Assembly: GCA_017463255.1 (NCBI GenBank)
Contig: JAFTPP010000034.1
Coordinates: forward strand, 142,235-206,234
Direction of reading: 5' to 3'
Source: Lachnospiraceae bacterium
GTDB taxonomy: Bacteria; Bacillota; Clostridia; Lachnospirales; Lachnospiraceae
Length of the DNA: 64,000 nucleotides
Both the position numbers and the translations under genes were made by a program. The notes beneath the pieces were generated by a model. The model ran no database searches. It was not told where the DNA came from and saw nothing but the letters and a program-made list of their open reading frames with translations. Shown piece after piece: positions 9,471 through 17,966 of this stretch (position 1 is the first letter of the stretch; each line of letters begins with the position of its first letter).

Positions 9471-10238
9471 ATGGGAAGAATTATAGCAATTGCAAACCAG
9501 AAAGGCGGAGTGGGAAAAACCACTACAGCAATTAACTTATCAGCAGCCTTGGCGCAAAAGGGCAAGAAAGTTTTGGTTATCGATATTGATCCACAGGGAA
9601 ATACCACAAGTGGATTCGGAATTGATAAGAACGAATTGGAATATACCGTATATGAATTAATTCTTGGTGAATGTTCAATTCACGACTGTATTGTAAAGGA
9701 TGTAATACCTAATGTATCTGTTTTGGCATCTAATGTAAATCTTGCAGCTGCAGAAATAGAATTGATAGGTGTTGATAGAAAAGAATATATATTAAAAAGT
9801 GAGATAGATTACGTTAAGGATTATTATGATTTTATTATTATAGATTGTCCACCTTCGCTTAGCATGCTTACGGTGAATGCCATGACAACAGCCAGCTCAG
9901 TTTTAGTTCCAATCCAGTGTGAATATTATGCGTTGGAAGGTTTAAGTCAGTTGATACATACTGTTAATTTGGTAAGAGAAAGATTAAATCCGGAATTAGA
10001 TATTGAAGGCGTAGTATTTACTATGTACGATTCAAGAACTAATTTATCTATGCAAGTTGTAGAAAATGTAAAAAACAATATTGATCAATATGTATATAAC
10101 ACATTGATTCCAAGAAATATCAGATTAGCAGAGGCACCAAGTTATGGTATGCCAATCAGCATGTATGATCCTAAATCTGCCGGAGCAGAGGCATACTCAG
10201 CATTGGCTCAGGAAGTAATAGAAAGGGAGGGTAAATAA
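9471..10238 (+). CDS. parA: Chromosome-partitioning ATPase ParA (Soj)
   Basis: Protein of 255 residues, ParA/MinD family. The deviant Walker A box is complete: KGGVGKTTTAINLSAAL with the signature Lys11 and the P-loop Lys16. The A' motif VIDIDPQGNTTSGFG and the B motif IIIDCPPSLSMLTVNAM follow. The short N-terminus (no extra helix-turn-helix) is as in chromosomal Soj. Family role: ATP-dependent DNA binding, working with ParB-parS in origin segregation and, in Bacillus, control of DnaA. parB starts 2 bp after the stop, and parS sites are immediately upstream. Confidence 0.96.
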   Translation: MGRIIAIANQKGGVGKTTTAINLSAALAQKGKKVLVIDIDPQGNTTSGFGIDKNELEYTVYELILGECSIHDCIVKDVIPNVSVLASNVNLAAAEIELIGVDRKEYILKSEIDYVKDYYDFIIIDCPPSLSMLTVNAMTTASSVLVPIQCEYYALEGLSQLIHTVNLVRERLNPELDIEGVVFTMYDSRTNLSMQVVENVKNNIDQYVYNTLIPRNIRLAEAPSYGMPISMYDPKSAGAEAYSALAQEVIEREGK

Positions 10239-10240
10239 AT

Positions 10241-11125
10241 ATGGCAACTCCAAGAGGATTAGGAAAAGGACTTGATTCGTTAATTCCCAGTTCAAAACCT
10301 GCTGCCAAGGAAAAAGCAGTATCAGTTGAAAAAGAATCAAAAACAGGGAATGCAGAAACAATTGTAAAGATTACAAAGATTGAGCCTAATAGAGAACAGC
10401 CACGTAAGAATTTTGATGAAGATGCTCTCTTAGAATTATCTGAGTCTATTAAGCAGTTTGGTTTATTACAGCCAATTCTTGTACAGGACCGTAAAGATCA
10501 TTATGAGATTATTGCAGGTGAAAGAAGATGGAGAGCTGCTAAGCTTGCCGGCTTAAAGGAAGTTCCGGTTATTATCCGTAACTATACGGAACAGGAAATT
10601 GTTGAAATCGCTTTAATTGAAAATATTCAACGTGAAGACTTAAACCCGATTGAAGAAGCATTAGCATATAAGAGATTATTAGATGAGTTTAATTTAAAAC
10701 AGGATGAAGTAGCAGAAAGAGTTTCAAAGAGCAGAACTGCTGTTACAAACTCTATCCGTCTTTTAAAACTCTGTGATGAAGTGCAACAGATGGTTGTTAA
10801 TGATATGATTTCAACCGGACATGCCCGCGCAATCATTTCAGTAGAAGATCCGGAAAAGCAGTATCTGTTAGCACAGAGAATCTTTGATGAAAAACTCAGC
10901 GTACGAGAAGTTGAAAAATTAATCAAAGATATGAATAAGCCTGCGAAAGTAAAAAAAGTTACAGATGAAACACTCAACTTGATTTATCAGGAATTAGAAG
11001 AAAACCTGAAACAGAAATTAAGTACAAAAGTATCTGTAGTATCCAAAGGTAGTGGAACAGGAAAGATTGAGATTGAATTTTATTCAAATGAAGATTTAGA
11101 GAGAATTGTCGAAGCAATTCATTAA
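10241..11125 (+). CDS. parB: Chromosome-partitioning protein ParB (Spo0J)
   Basis: Protein of 294 residues. Seen: N-terminal RGLGKGLDSLIP (ParA-interacting region), the ParB/Srx CTPase domain with IKQFGLLQPILV and GERRWRAAKLAGL, ENIQREDLNPIEEA, and a helix-turn-helix region DEVAERVSKSRTAVTNSIRLLKL that recognises parS. The C-terminal dimerisation part follows. ParB is a CTP-dependent DNA clamp that loads at parS and recruits SMC (family knowledge). The ribosome binding site GGGAGG overlaps the end of parA. Confidence 0.96.
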   Translation: MATPRGLGKGLDSLIPSSKPAAKEKAVSVEKESKTGNAETIVKITKIEPNREQPRKNFDEDALLELSESIKQFGLLQPILVQDRKDHYEIIAGERRWRAAKLAGLKEVPVIIRNYTEQEIVEIALIENIQREDLNPIEEALAYKRLLDEFNLKQDEVAERVSKSRTAVTNSIRLLKLCDEVQQMVVNDMISTGHARAIISVEDPEKQYLLAQRIFDEKLSVREVEKLIKDMNKPAKVKKVTDETLNLIYQELEENLKQKLSTKVSVVSKGSGTGKIEIEFYSNEDLERIVEAIH

Positions 11126-11140
11126 TCAGGAGGAAATAAG

Positions 11141-11659
11141 ATGTCCAGTAAGATACTTGAAAGTATGGGCTTGGGCAATCTTGATATAGCATATATATTT
11201 ATTGGAATGTTGGCAATCATGTTAATTATGCTGACACTAATAATTATTCTTGTAGTTAAGACGTCAAAATTATCGAAACGCTACAACAGATTTATGCAGG
11301 GTAAAGATTGCAAGAGTCTGGAAAAAGAATTAACAAAGATTTTTGAAGATAATAGATTTCTGAGAGGAGTTACAGACCAGAACAGTAAAGATATCAGAAA
11401 AATCTATAAAAATCTTGAAGTAACATACCAAAAGGTTGGATTAAATAAGTATGATGCATTTAAAGAGATGGGTGGTAAGTTAAGCTACAGCCTTGCTCTT
11501 TTAAATGGTAATAATGATGGTTTTATTTTAAACTCTGTTCATAGTAGTGAAGGTTGTTATGCCTATACGAAAGAGATAAAGAACGGAAAATGCAGTTTGG
11601 AACTGGGTGCTGAAGAGAAGAAAGCATTAGATATGGCACTGGGTACAATTGGAGAATAA
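11141..11659 (+). CDS. DUF4446 family membrane protein, function unknown
   Basis: Protein of 172 residues with one strong membrane segment near the N-terminus (about residues 17-41, rich in Ile/Leu/Met) and a cytosolic part containing a coiled-coil-like stretch (CKSLEKELTKIFEDNRFLR). The block LNKYDAFKEMGGKLSYSLALLNGNNDGFILN and the later SLELGAEEKKALDMAL are the recognisable signature of DUF4446, a family commonly found beside parB in Clostridia. The start has AGGAGG. No catalytic motif is seen; a role linked to the cell pole or chromosome is only a guess from position. Confidence 0.85.
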   Translation: MSSKILESMGLGNLDIAYIFIGMLAIMLIMLTLIIILVVKTSKLSKRYNRFMQGKDCKSLEKELTKIFEDNRFLRGVTDQNSKDIRKIYKNLEVTYQKVGLNKYDAFKEMGGKLSYSLALLNGNNDGFILNSVHSSEGCYAYTKEIKNGKCSLELGAEEKKALDMALGTIGE

Positions 11660-11672
11660 GGAGCGAAATAAA

Positions 11673-12728
11673 TTGAAGCTTTATAAAACAGATGAGATTG
11701 ATCGCGAATACGTGCTTGCCAGAGATGTTGTGAGCAGCAATTATCAGGTATTATTGTCAAGCGGTACAATATTAAAAAAAGACTATCTTGAAAAATTAAT
11801 TGAATTAGGTATCAAAGAAGTATACGTTAGGGATATTGTGGAAGTAAGCACAGAGAAGATGCTGTTATTAAAGGAAGAAATCGGAGAAAACTTCCGTAAT
11901 AGCGTTAAATCTGTTATGGAAAGACACATTTATCATAACTCTAATGAACTGAAGGAATTAACGGATACAGCGGATAAAATTATTTCCAATATTCTTGAAG
12001 AGGATGAAGTAGTCCAGAAAGTGTATGATATTAAAGAGCGTAATGCAGATATTTATGAGCATTCTATCAGTTTATGTTCATTGGCAACTCTTACTGCTTT
12101 AAAATATGGACTTGATGATGAGGCAGTACATGATATCGGTGTAGCTTGTCTTTTACATGATTTAGGATTAAGATATCTTACGATTCCGTATGAAAACAGA
12201 AATTTGCAGGAATTAAACGAGATTGAATTCATTGAATATAAAAAGCATCCGGTATATGCTTATAGTTCATTAAAGAATGAGACATGGATATCGGAAAGAA
12301 GTAAAAATATTATTTTAATGCATCATGAACATATAGATGGTTCCGGATATCCGTTAAAAGCTACGAATATACCTGTTGAAGTAAATATTGTCTCGGTATG
12401 TGATGTATTTGATGAGATGATTTGTGGTATCGGATGTCTTAGGACAAAAGTATATGAAGCGATTGAATACCTGAAGATTTTTAAGGGAATATATTATAAT
12501 TCAGATGTTGTTGATTTATTTTTACGATTTACTGCGGTATATCCTGTGGGAACCCATGTAGAACTAAATGATGGAAGAACAGGTATTGTAGCCCGTCAGA
12601 ATGCCGGTTTCCCGGAAAGACCGGTAATCAGAATGATAGAAGATAAAGACGGTAATTCAATAAATGAACAGACATTGGTTGATTTACTTAATGAGCATAG
12701 TGTATTTATTAAGGAAGTTATTTATTAG
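11673..12728 (+). CDS. HD-GYP domain protein (probable c-di-GMP phosphodiesterase)
   Basis: The TTG at 11673 is chosen because AAGGAG (11658-11663) lies 9 bases upstream; the longer form from TTG 11649 would overlap DUF4446. This gives 351 residues. An N-terminal region (DUF3391-like, DVVSSNYQVLLSSGTIL) precedes the HD-GYP domain: H in YEHSISLCSLA, the HD pair in CLLHDLG, and the hallmark HHEHIDGSGYP. Metal ligands and the GYP triad are intact, so hydrolysis of cyclic di-GMP is likely (family knowledge). It lies in the parB-serS operon. Sensing input is unknown. Confidence 0.88.
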   Translation: MKLYKTDEIDREYVLARDVVSSNYQVLLSSGTILKKDYLEKLIELGIKEVYVRDIVEVSTEKMLLLKEEIGENFRNSVKSVMERHIYHNSNELKELTDTADKIISNILEEDEVVQKVYDIKERNADIYEHSISLCSLATLTALKYGLDDEAVHDIGVACLLHDLGLRYLTIPYENRNLQELNEIEFIEYKKHPVYAYSSLKNETWISERSKNIILMHHEHIDGSGYPLKATNIPVEVNIVSVCDVFDEMICGIGCLRTKVYEAIEYLKIFKGIYYNSDVVDLFLRFTAVYPVGTHVELNDGRTGIVARQNAGFPERPVIRMIEDKDGNSINEQTLVDLLNEHSVFIKEVIY

Positions 12729-12740
12729 GAGGAACAAACT

Positions 12741-14021
12741 ATGTTAGATATTAAATTTTTAAGAGAGAATCCGGATATTGTAAAACAGAATATTAAGAAC
12801 AAATTCCAGGATTCAAAATTACCGTTGGTTGACGAGGTAATTGAACTTGATGCTAAGAGCAGAAAAGCACAGCAGGAAGCAGATGCTCTTCGTGCAGATA
12901 GAAATAAGCTTTCTAAACAGATTGGCGCATTAATGGCTCAGGGTAAAAAAGAAGAAGCTGAAGCTGTAAAAGCACAGGTAGCTGCAAGTGCTGCAAGATT
13001 GGCTGAACTTGAAACAGAAGAAAAAGAGTTGGAAGAAAAGGTAACCAAGATTATGATGGTGATTCCTAATATCATTGATCCTTCTGTTCCAATCGGAAAA
13101 GATGATTCAGAAAACGTTGAGGTTACAAAATACGGCGAACCTGTAGTTCCGGATTATGAGATTCCGTATCATTCTGAAATTATGGAAAAATTCAATGGTC
13201 TTGACCTTGATAGCGCAAGAAAAGTGGCAGGTAACGGATTCTATTATCTCATGGGAGATATTGCAAGACTTCATTCTGCAGTTATTACTTATGCAAGAGA
13301 TTTCATGATTAACAGAGGTTTCACATATTGCGTACCTCCTTTTATGATTCGTAGTAACGTAGTTACAGGTGTTATGAGTTTTGCAGAAATGGACGCTATG
13401 ATGTATAAAATCGAAGGGGAGGATTTGTACTTAATCGGAACCAGTGAACATTCTATGATTGGTAAGTTTATTGATACCATTATTCCGGAAGAAAAGTTAC
13501 CATACACATTAACAAGCTATTCTCCTTGTTTCCGTAAGGAAAAAGGTGCACACGGACTGGAAGAAAGAGGTGTATACCGCATTCACCAGTTTGAAAAACA
13601 GGAAATGATTGTTGTATGTAAGCCGGAAGAAAGTGCTGAATGGTTTGAAAAATTATGGCAGAACACAGTTGATTTATTCCGTTCATTAGAAATTCCTGTT
13701 CGTACTTTAGAGTGCTGTTCAGGCGACCTTGCTGACTTAAAGGTAAAATCTTATGACGTAGAAGCATGGTCTCCGCGTCAGAAGAAATATTTTGAGGTAG
13801 GAAGCTGTTCAAATCTTGGAGATGCTCAGGCAAGAAGATTAAAAATCCGTGTCAACGGTGAAAATGGCAAGTACTTTGCGCATACATTAAATAATACAGT
13901 AGTTGCTCCACCAAGAATGTTAATTGCATTCCTTGAAAATCATTTACAGGCTGACGGAAGTGTAACAATTCCGGAAGTATTACAGCCATATATGGGTGGA
14001 CAGAAAGAATTAAAGGCATAA
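12741..14021 (+). CDS. serS: Seryl-tRNA synthetase
   Basis: Class II synthetase of 426 residues that charges tRNA-Ser. The N-terminal LDIKFLRENPDIVKQN and long coiled-coil arm (residues 30-105, AQQEADALRADRNKLSKQIG) that binds the long variable arm are present. Motif 2 is FRKEKGAHGLEERGVYRIHQF. Motif 3 keeps its Arg but reads NNTVVAPPRMLIAFLEN instead of the common glycine-rich version, and the end PYMGGQ is typical. The ribosome binding site is AGGAGG. No T-box leader fits in the 12-bp upstream gap. A tRNA-Ser gene is found at 61690 in this window. Confidence 0.95.
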   Translation: MLDIKFLRENPDIVKQNIKNKFQDSKLPLVDEVIELDAKSRKAQQEADALRADRNKLSKQIGALMAQGKKEEAEAVKAQVAASAARLAELETEEKELEEKVTKIMMVIPNIIDPSVPIGKDDSENVEVTKYGEPVVPDYEIPYHSEIMEKFNGLDLDSARKVAGNGFYYLMGDIARLHSAVITYARDFMINRGFTYCVPPFMIRSNVVTGVMSFAEMDAMMYKIEGEDLYLIGTSEHSMIGKFIDTIIPEEKLPYTLTSYSPCFRKEKGAHGLEERGVYRIHQFEKQEMIVVCKPEESAEWFEKLWQNTVDLFRSLEIPVRTLECCSGDLADLKVKSYDVEAWSPRQKKYFEVGSCSNLGDAQARRLKIRVNGENGKYFAHTLNNTVVAPPRMLIAFLENHLQADGSVTIPEVLQPYMGGQKELKA

Positions 14022-14039
14022 TATTTTAGGAGGCCCATT

Positions 14040-14927
14040 TTGCATAAGTTTTTAAGAGCCATCGGATTTAGTGGGATAAAGACTAACAAAGAACTGAATA
14101 AATTGCTGAATCTGACCACTTCTTTAGCGGACACAAAAATGTATGCAGAAAACGGAGAGGATATTGTAGCTGCAGAATACTATAAGGAATTCGGTGAAAA
14201 TATGGGACTCATTGTACGTGGTGAGTATGATGAAAACAATGATTTTCAATCATCCTATTATTTCCCGGTTCTTAAAGGATACGGAATTACTTCAACAGAA
14301 GATATTTCCATAGAACGTCAGGCGGAGAAAGAAGCTTATGCCGGAGTTTGTGATGATGTAAAGGTAGGAGTCACTTTAATTTTTTACCTTCAAAACATGA
14401 TTCCGTATATTAAGTATAAAAACACCAATATGCTTCCAATCCGGGGAACCACTTTAACCTTATCTGCATTGGCAAGCCAGGGAACCATCATGATGCCCAT
14501 TGTAAAAAATGAAAGTGATGTGGCGCGAGGAAAACAGGTGGCGTCTAACAGGAACAGGCTGATAGCACAAGCAAGAAGCGGCGATGAAAGCGCAATGGAA
14601 AGTCTTACTTTAGAGGATATGGATACTTATACTCATATCTCTAAAAAATTAAGGACGGAAGATGTATTTACCATAGTTGATACATTTTTTATGCCCTATG
14701 GAGTTGAGTGTGATCAGTATTCCATTATGGGTGAGATTCAGGCAGTACGAACGGTGATTAATCCATATACGGAGGAAAAAGTATATCAGATGACACTCCT
14801 TTGTAATGAATTGCAATTTGATATTTGTATTAATGCAGAAGACCTCTTGGGTGAACCCATGGAAGGCAGACGCTTTAAGGGTCTTGTGTGGATGCAGGGA
14901 TATATTAATTATCCTGATTTAGTATAG
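14040..14927 (+). CDS. DUF3881 family protein, function unknown
   Basis: Protein of 295 residues starting at TTG 14040, 5 bases after AGGAGG. Opening MHKFLRAIGFSGIKTNKEL is characteristic of DUF3881, a family of Lachnospiraceae-type genomes. No membrane segment or signal peptide is seen, and no catalytic motif was recognised. The gene follows serS by 18 bp and probably shares its transcript. Nothing in the sequence gives a function. Confidence 0.8.
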   Translation: MHKFLRAIGFSGIKTNKELNKLLNLTTSLADTKMYAENGEDIVAAEYYKEFGENMGLIVRGEYDENNDFQSSYYFPVLKGYGITSTEDISIERQAEKEAYAGVCDDVKVGVTLIFYLQNMIPYIKYKNTNMLPIRGTTLTLSALASQGTIMMPIVKNESDVARGKQVASNRNRLIAQARSGDESAMESLTLEDMDTYTHISKKLRTEDVFTIVDTFFMPYGVECDQYSIMGEIQAVRTVINPYTEEKVYQMTLLCNELQFDICINAEDLLGEPMEGRRFKGLVWMQGYINYPDLV

Positions 14928-14973
14928 TGAAAAACCGCTGCTTCTGATATAATGATGGAAGCAGCGATGCCAG

Positions 14974-15045
14974 GCTCCTATAGTTAAATGGATATAACAT
15001 GCCCCTCCTAAGGGCAAGTTGCAGGTTCGATTCCTGCTGGGAGCA
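14974..15045 (+). tRNA. tRNA-Arg (anticodon CCT)
   Basis: 72-nt cloverleaf. Acceptor stem GCTCCTA pairs with TGGGAGC (one G-T), D stem GTTA/TAAC, anticodon stem TGCCC/GGGCA with loop CTCCTAA and anticodon CCT at 15007-15009 reading AGG, T stem GCAGG/CCTGC with loop TTCGATT, discriminator A. CCA is not encoded. Confidence 0.95.
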
Positions 15046-15052
15046 TAACAAG

Positions 15053-15084
15053 AAGACTTCTGTAAAATTGCAGAAGTCTTTTTT
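15053..15084 (+). terminator. Rho-independent terminator after tRNA-Arg
   Basis: Perfect 10-bp stem AAGACTTCTG (15053-15062) and CAGAAGTCTT (15071-15080), 8-base loop, then a run of six T residues. Confidence 0.92.
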
Positions 15085-15113
15085 GTGCAAAATTACTTAT
15101 TTTTTGACGCTTG

Positions 15114-15142
15114 TTGACTTGTTTTAAGGAATATTGTACAAT
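15114..15142 (+). promoter_or_regulatory. Sigma-A-type promoter of the GGDEF-EAL gene
   Basis: TTGACT (15114-15119), 17-bp spacer, TACAAT (15137-15142): one mismatch in each hexamer with ideal spacing. Transcription would start about 55 bp before the coding region. Confidence 0.8.
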
Positions 15143-15204
15143 GGTGAAGAGTAGGGGAACATAAAGGGGAGTATTTAATAGGATAGTAAGTGGAGTACGG
15201 TAAT

Positions 15205-16872
15205 ATGGGTAATAATATGGAATATGACAAGTCAGAATTGGATAGCCGTTTGTTTGACGGATTTGCAGATACTTCCCGTCGCAGATATATGTTTTTATGC
15301 AATATGCGGACCAATGTTTCCAGATGGTCTAAAAATGCAGTAGAGCATTTTGATTTACCCGGTGAGTATATGCTTCACGCCGGTACTATTTGGGGTGAAT
15401 TGATTCATCCGGATGACAGGGATATTTATTCCGAAGCTGTTGATGATGTATTTAATGGAATCAAAACACGTTTTGACCTAGATTATAGGGTAAAAAACCG
15501 GGAAGGCGAGTATGTAGCATGTACCGGTAGAGGTCATGTGTTAAAAGGTGAGAACGGGTCTCCGGATTTGTTCTTAGGAACCATTGTGAATCATAGTATT
15601 ATGGACAATATCGATTCCACCACAAACTGCTATAACATTTATGAGTTCTGGCAATATATGAAGAAGTTGAGAATATCTGATACCTATGCCTATGTTATGT
15701 TAGTATGTATCAATAATTTTTCTGAGATTAATGCTACCTATGGCTATTATTTTGGTAATAAGGTATTACGTGAGTTCGCTTCTACCATTCGCGCGGTTAT
15801 TAAGGGAAAAGGAACCTTATTTAGAATGGATGGGGTACAGTTTGCCTGTTGTTTTAAAGCTTCAGATGAAGTGGACTTAGATGAAATCTATAGCCAGATT
15901 CAGTACGAAGCACGCAACCATATGTTTATAGATAATGAACGGATGTCTGTTAGTATTTCAGGTGGGGTTGTTTTTTATAACGAAAATTATGATGAATACT
16001 CTATTCAGACCAGTGCCAGATATGCCATGGGTGAATCAAAACACAAGTATCATGGTGAGTTAGTATACTTTGATAATACCTTGTTAAAAGGAAATAAGGA
16101 AAACCTGGAAATTATGAGTGCAATACGTAACAGCATTGCGGATAATTTTGACGGATTCTATCTTTGTTTCCAGCCCATTGTAGATTCAAAGGAAGAAAGA
16201 CTGATTGGTGCGGAAGCTTTGCTTAGATGGAAAAAAGAACCATTTGGGGAAGTGCCCCCGGGAGTTTTCTTACCGTGGCTTGAAAATGATCCTTGTTTTT
16301 GGGAATTAGGAAACTGGATTTTAAAACAGGCACTTACAGAGATGAAACCGATTCTTGATTTGTATCCGGATTTTCTGTTAAATGTTAATCTTGCATATCC
16401 ACAGATGTCCCATGTGAAGTTTAGGGACACGGTACTTGAGATTATTGAAGAAACAGGATATCCCCATGCACATTTGTGTTTGGAATTAACGGAGCGTTGT
16501 CATCAGTTAGAGCATGAATTTTTGTTGGATACAGTTGAGTTTTTAAAATCCTATGGAATCAAAATTGCAGTGGACGATTTTGGAACAGGTTTTTCATCTT
16601 TGAACCTGTTAAGTGAGCTACCGGTAGATATTTTAAAAATTGACCGTGTGTTTACCAAAGATATAGAAACGAACCTGGCAAGTCAGGCAATAGTGGAAGC
16701 ATTATCCGTATGCGCTAAGAAATTGTATGTCCATGTGTGTATGGAAGGACTGGAAAACCGCCAGATGATTGATTTTGTAAAGCAGTATGAGATATACAGT
16801 TATCAGGGATTCCATTATTCAAGACCGATTCCAAGTGATAAATTCTTTGAAAAGTATGGAAAAATAGAATAA
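15205..16872 (+). CDS. PAS-GGDEF-EAL protein, probable c-di-GMP phosphodiesterase
   Basis: ATG 15205 is chosen with GGAG 9 bases upstream (GTG 15190 is the alternative), giving 555 residues. A PAS-like domain covers about residues 25-130. The GGDEF domain (about 140-280) is degenerate: the active-site loop reads RMDGVQF in place of GGDEF, so cyclase activity is unlikely. The EAL domain is intact: GAEALLRW, NVNLAYP, ELTER, VDDFGTGFSSLNLL, LKIDRVF, EGLEN and the closing YQGFHYSRP. Family knowledge says this combination usually hydrolyses c-di-GMP, with the degenerate GGDEF acting in GTP or signal sensing. It has its own promoter and terminator, and no membrane segment. Confidence 0.9.
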   Translation: MGNNMEYDKSELDSRLFDGFADTSRRRYMFLCNMRTNVSRWSKNAVEHFDLPGEYMLHAGTIWGELIHPDDRDIYSEAVDDVFNGIKTRFDLDYRVKNREGEYVACTGRGHVLKGENGSPDLFLGTIVNHSIMDNIDSTTNCYNIYEFWQYMKKLRISDTYAYVMLVCINNFSEINATYGYYFGNKVLREFASTIRAVIKGKGTLFRMDGVQFACCFKASDEVDLDEIYSQIQYEARNHMFIDNERMSVSISGGVVFYNENYDEYSIQTSARYAMGESKHKYHGELVYFDNTLLKGNKENLEIMSAIRNSIADNFDGFYLCFQPIVDSKEERLIGAEALLRWKKEPFGEVPPGVFLPWLENDPCFWELGNWILKQALTEMKPILDLYPDFLLNVNLAYPQMSHVKFRDTVLEIIEETGYPHAHLCLELTERCHQLEHEFLLDTVEFLKSYGIKIAVDDFGTGFSSLNLLSELPVDILKIDRVFTKDIETNLASQAIVEALSVCAKKLYVHVCMEGLENRQMIDFVKQYEIYSYQGFHYSRPIPSDKFFEKYGKIE

Positions 16873-16878
16873 TCAAGG

Positions 16879-16916
16879 CTGTGATAGTAGTTTGCGCTAT
16901 TATCACAGTTTTTTTT
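16879..16916 (+). terminator. Rho-independent terminator after the GGDEF-EAL gene
   Basis: 12-bp stem CTGTGATAGTAG (16879-16890) and CTATTATCACAG (16897-16908) with one G-T pair, then eight T residues. An extended -10 TGATATAAT (16918-16926) for the next gene follows directly. Confidence 0.9.
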
Positions 16917-16960
16917 ATGATATAATGGTAACGATAAATAAAAAACACAGAGGGCATATC

Positions 16961-17932
16961 ATGGATTATATCGTACTTGATTTAGAATGGAATCAAGCGG
17001 TAGATGGTAAAGAAGGGGAAAATGAAAAAATCCCTTTTGAAATCATTGAGATTGGCGCGATAAAACTGAATAGTGATTTTGAAGAGGTTTCGCGGTTTTC
17101 TCAGGTGATTAAGCCGGAAGTATATCCTAAGATGCATCACGTTATGAAGCAGTTAGTTCATATTGACAAGGATGAGCTGATGCAAGGGAAGCCTTTTCGG
17201 GATGTGGCAGCTTCTTTTATAGAATGGTGCGGCAACGACTACATCTTTTGTACCTGGGGGCAGCTTGATTTAATGGAATTTCAGCGTAACATGGAATACT
17301 ATGAAATGCCGCCTTTATGTGCCGGTCCTCTTCGGTTTTATGATGTTCAGAAATTATTCAGTCTGGCTTATGATGACGGAAAGTCAAGGTTTGCATTGGA
17401 AACAGCAGTTGACCACCTTAAAGTGGAAAAAGATGCCGATTTTCACAGAGCCTTCAGTGACGCATATTATACAGCCCAAATCTTTAGCTTGCTAAGAAAG
17501 CCGGAGATTATGGAAAGGGTATCATTTGATTTGTATCATTTGCCTAAATCCCGGAAGGATGAGGTGTATATTGTCTTTTCCGATTATGCCAAGTTTATAT
17601 CCAGAGAATTTGCTGATAAGGCGGAGGCTATGGAGGATAAACAGGTATCATCCATGAAGTGCTATTTATGCAATAAAAATATCCGCCGCAAGATAAAATG
17701 GTTTACTCCTAACGGAAAGCATTATTATGGAGTGGCTGCTTGCGACGTTCATGGTCTTATCAAATATAAGATACGTATGAAGAAGTCAAGGGAAGAAAAG
17801 GTATATGTAATCAAGACTTCCAAGCAGACGGATGAGGATGGTTTGTTAAGGGTAAAAGAGAAAAAAGAAAAAGCCAGAATTTTAAGACAGCAAAAAAGAC
17901 ATATGAAGGCTGATAAGTCAAAACAAATATAG
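16961..17932 (+). CDS. DnaQ-like 3'-5' exonuclease (DEDDh family)
   Basis: The ATG at 16961 follows AGAGGG and gives 323 residues; an upstream in-frame ATG lacks a site. The exonuclease motifs are in order: DLEWNQ (Exo I Asp/Glu near the N-terminus), a middle CTWGQLDLMEF block with the Exo II Asp, and HRAFSDAYYTA (Exo III His and Asp, about residue 170). The family (KapD/RNase T-like) trims nucleic acid 3' ends. The C-terminal 130 residues hold four cysteines (CYLC and later C) and a strongly basic tail, suggesting nucleic-acid binding. Substrate is not determinable. Stands between two terminators as a single-gene unit. Confidence 0.82.
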   Translation: MDYIVLDLEWNQAVDGKEGENEKIPFEIIEIGAIKLNSDFEEVSRFSQVIKPEVYPKMHHVMKQLVHIDKDELMQGKPFRDVAASFIEWCGNDYIFCTWGQLDLMEFQRNMEYYEMPPLCAGPLRFYDVQKLFSLAYDDGKSRFALETAVDHLKVEKDADFHRAFSDAYYTAQIFSLLRKPEIMERVSFDLYHLPKSRKDEVYIVFSDYAKFISREFADKAEAMEDKQVSSMKCYLCNKNIRRKIKWFTPNGKHYYGVAACDVHGLIKYKIRMKKSREEKVYVIKTSKQTDEDGLLRVKEKKEKARILRQQKRHMKADKSKQI

Positions 17933-17936
17933 GCAT

Positions 17937-17966
17937 AAAAAGGGGTTGGGATTACATTCCCAACCC
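17937..17966 (-). terminator. Terminator after psd (minus strand), possibly shared
   Basis: 9-bp stem GGGTTGGGA (17943-17951) with TCCCAACCC (17958-17966). Read on the minus strand it is followed by CTTTTT. The psd stop codon sits in the loop. The + strand exonuclease gene ends just before it and may use it too. Confidence 0.8.

Noticed and set aside
12729..12740. T-box leader before serS
   Set aside because: The gap between the HD-GYP stop and the serS start is 12 bp, too short for any leader.
13480..13833. 117-codon minus-strand frame inside serS
   Set aside because: Shadow of the serS motif 2 region; no binding site and no homology pattern.
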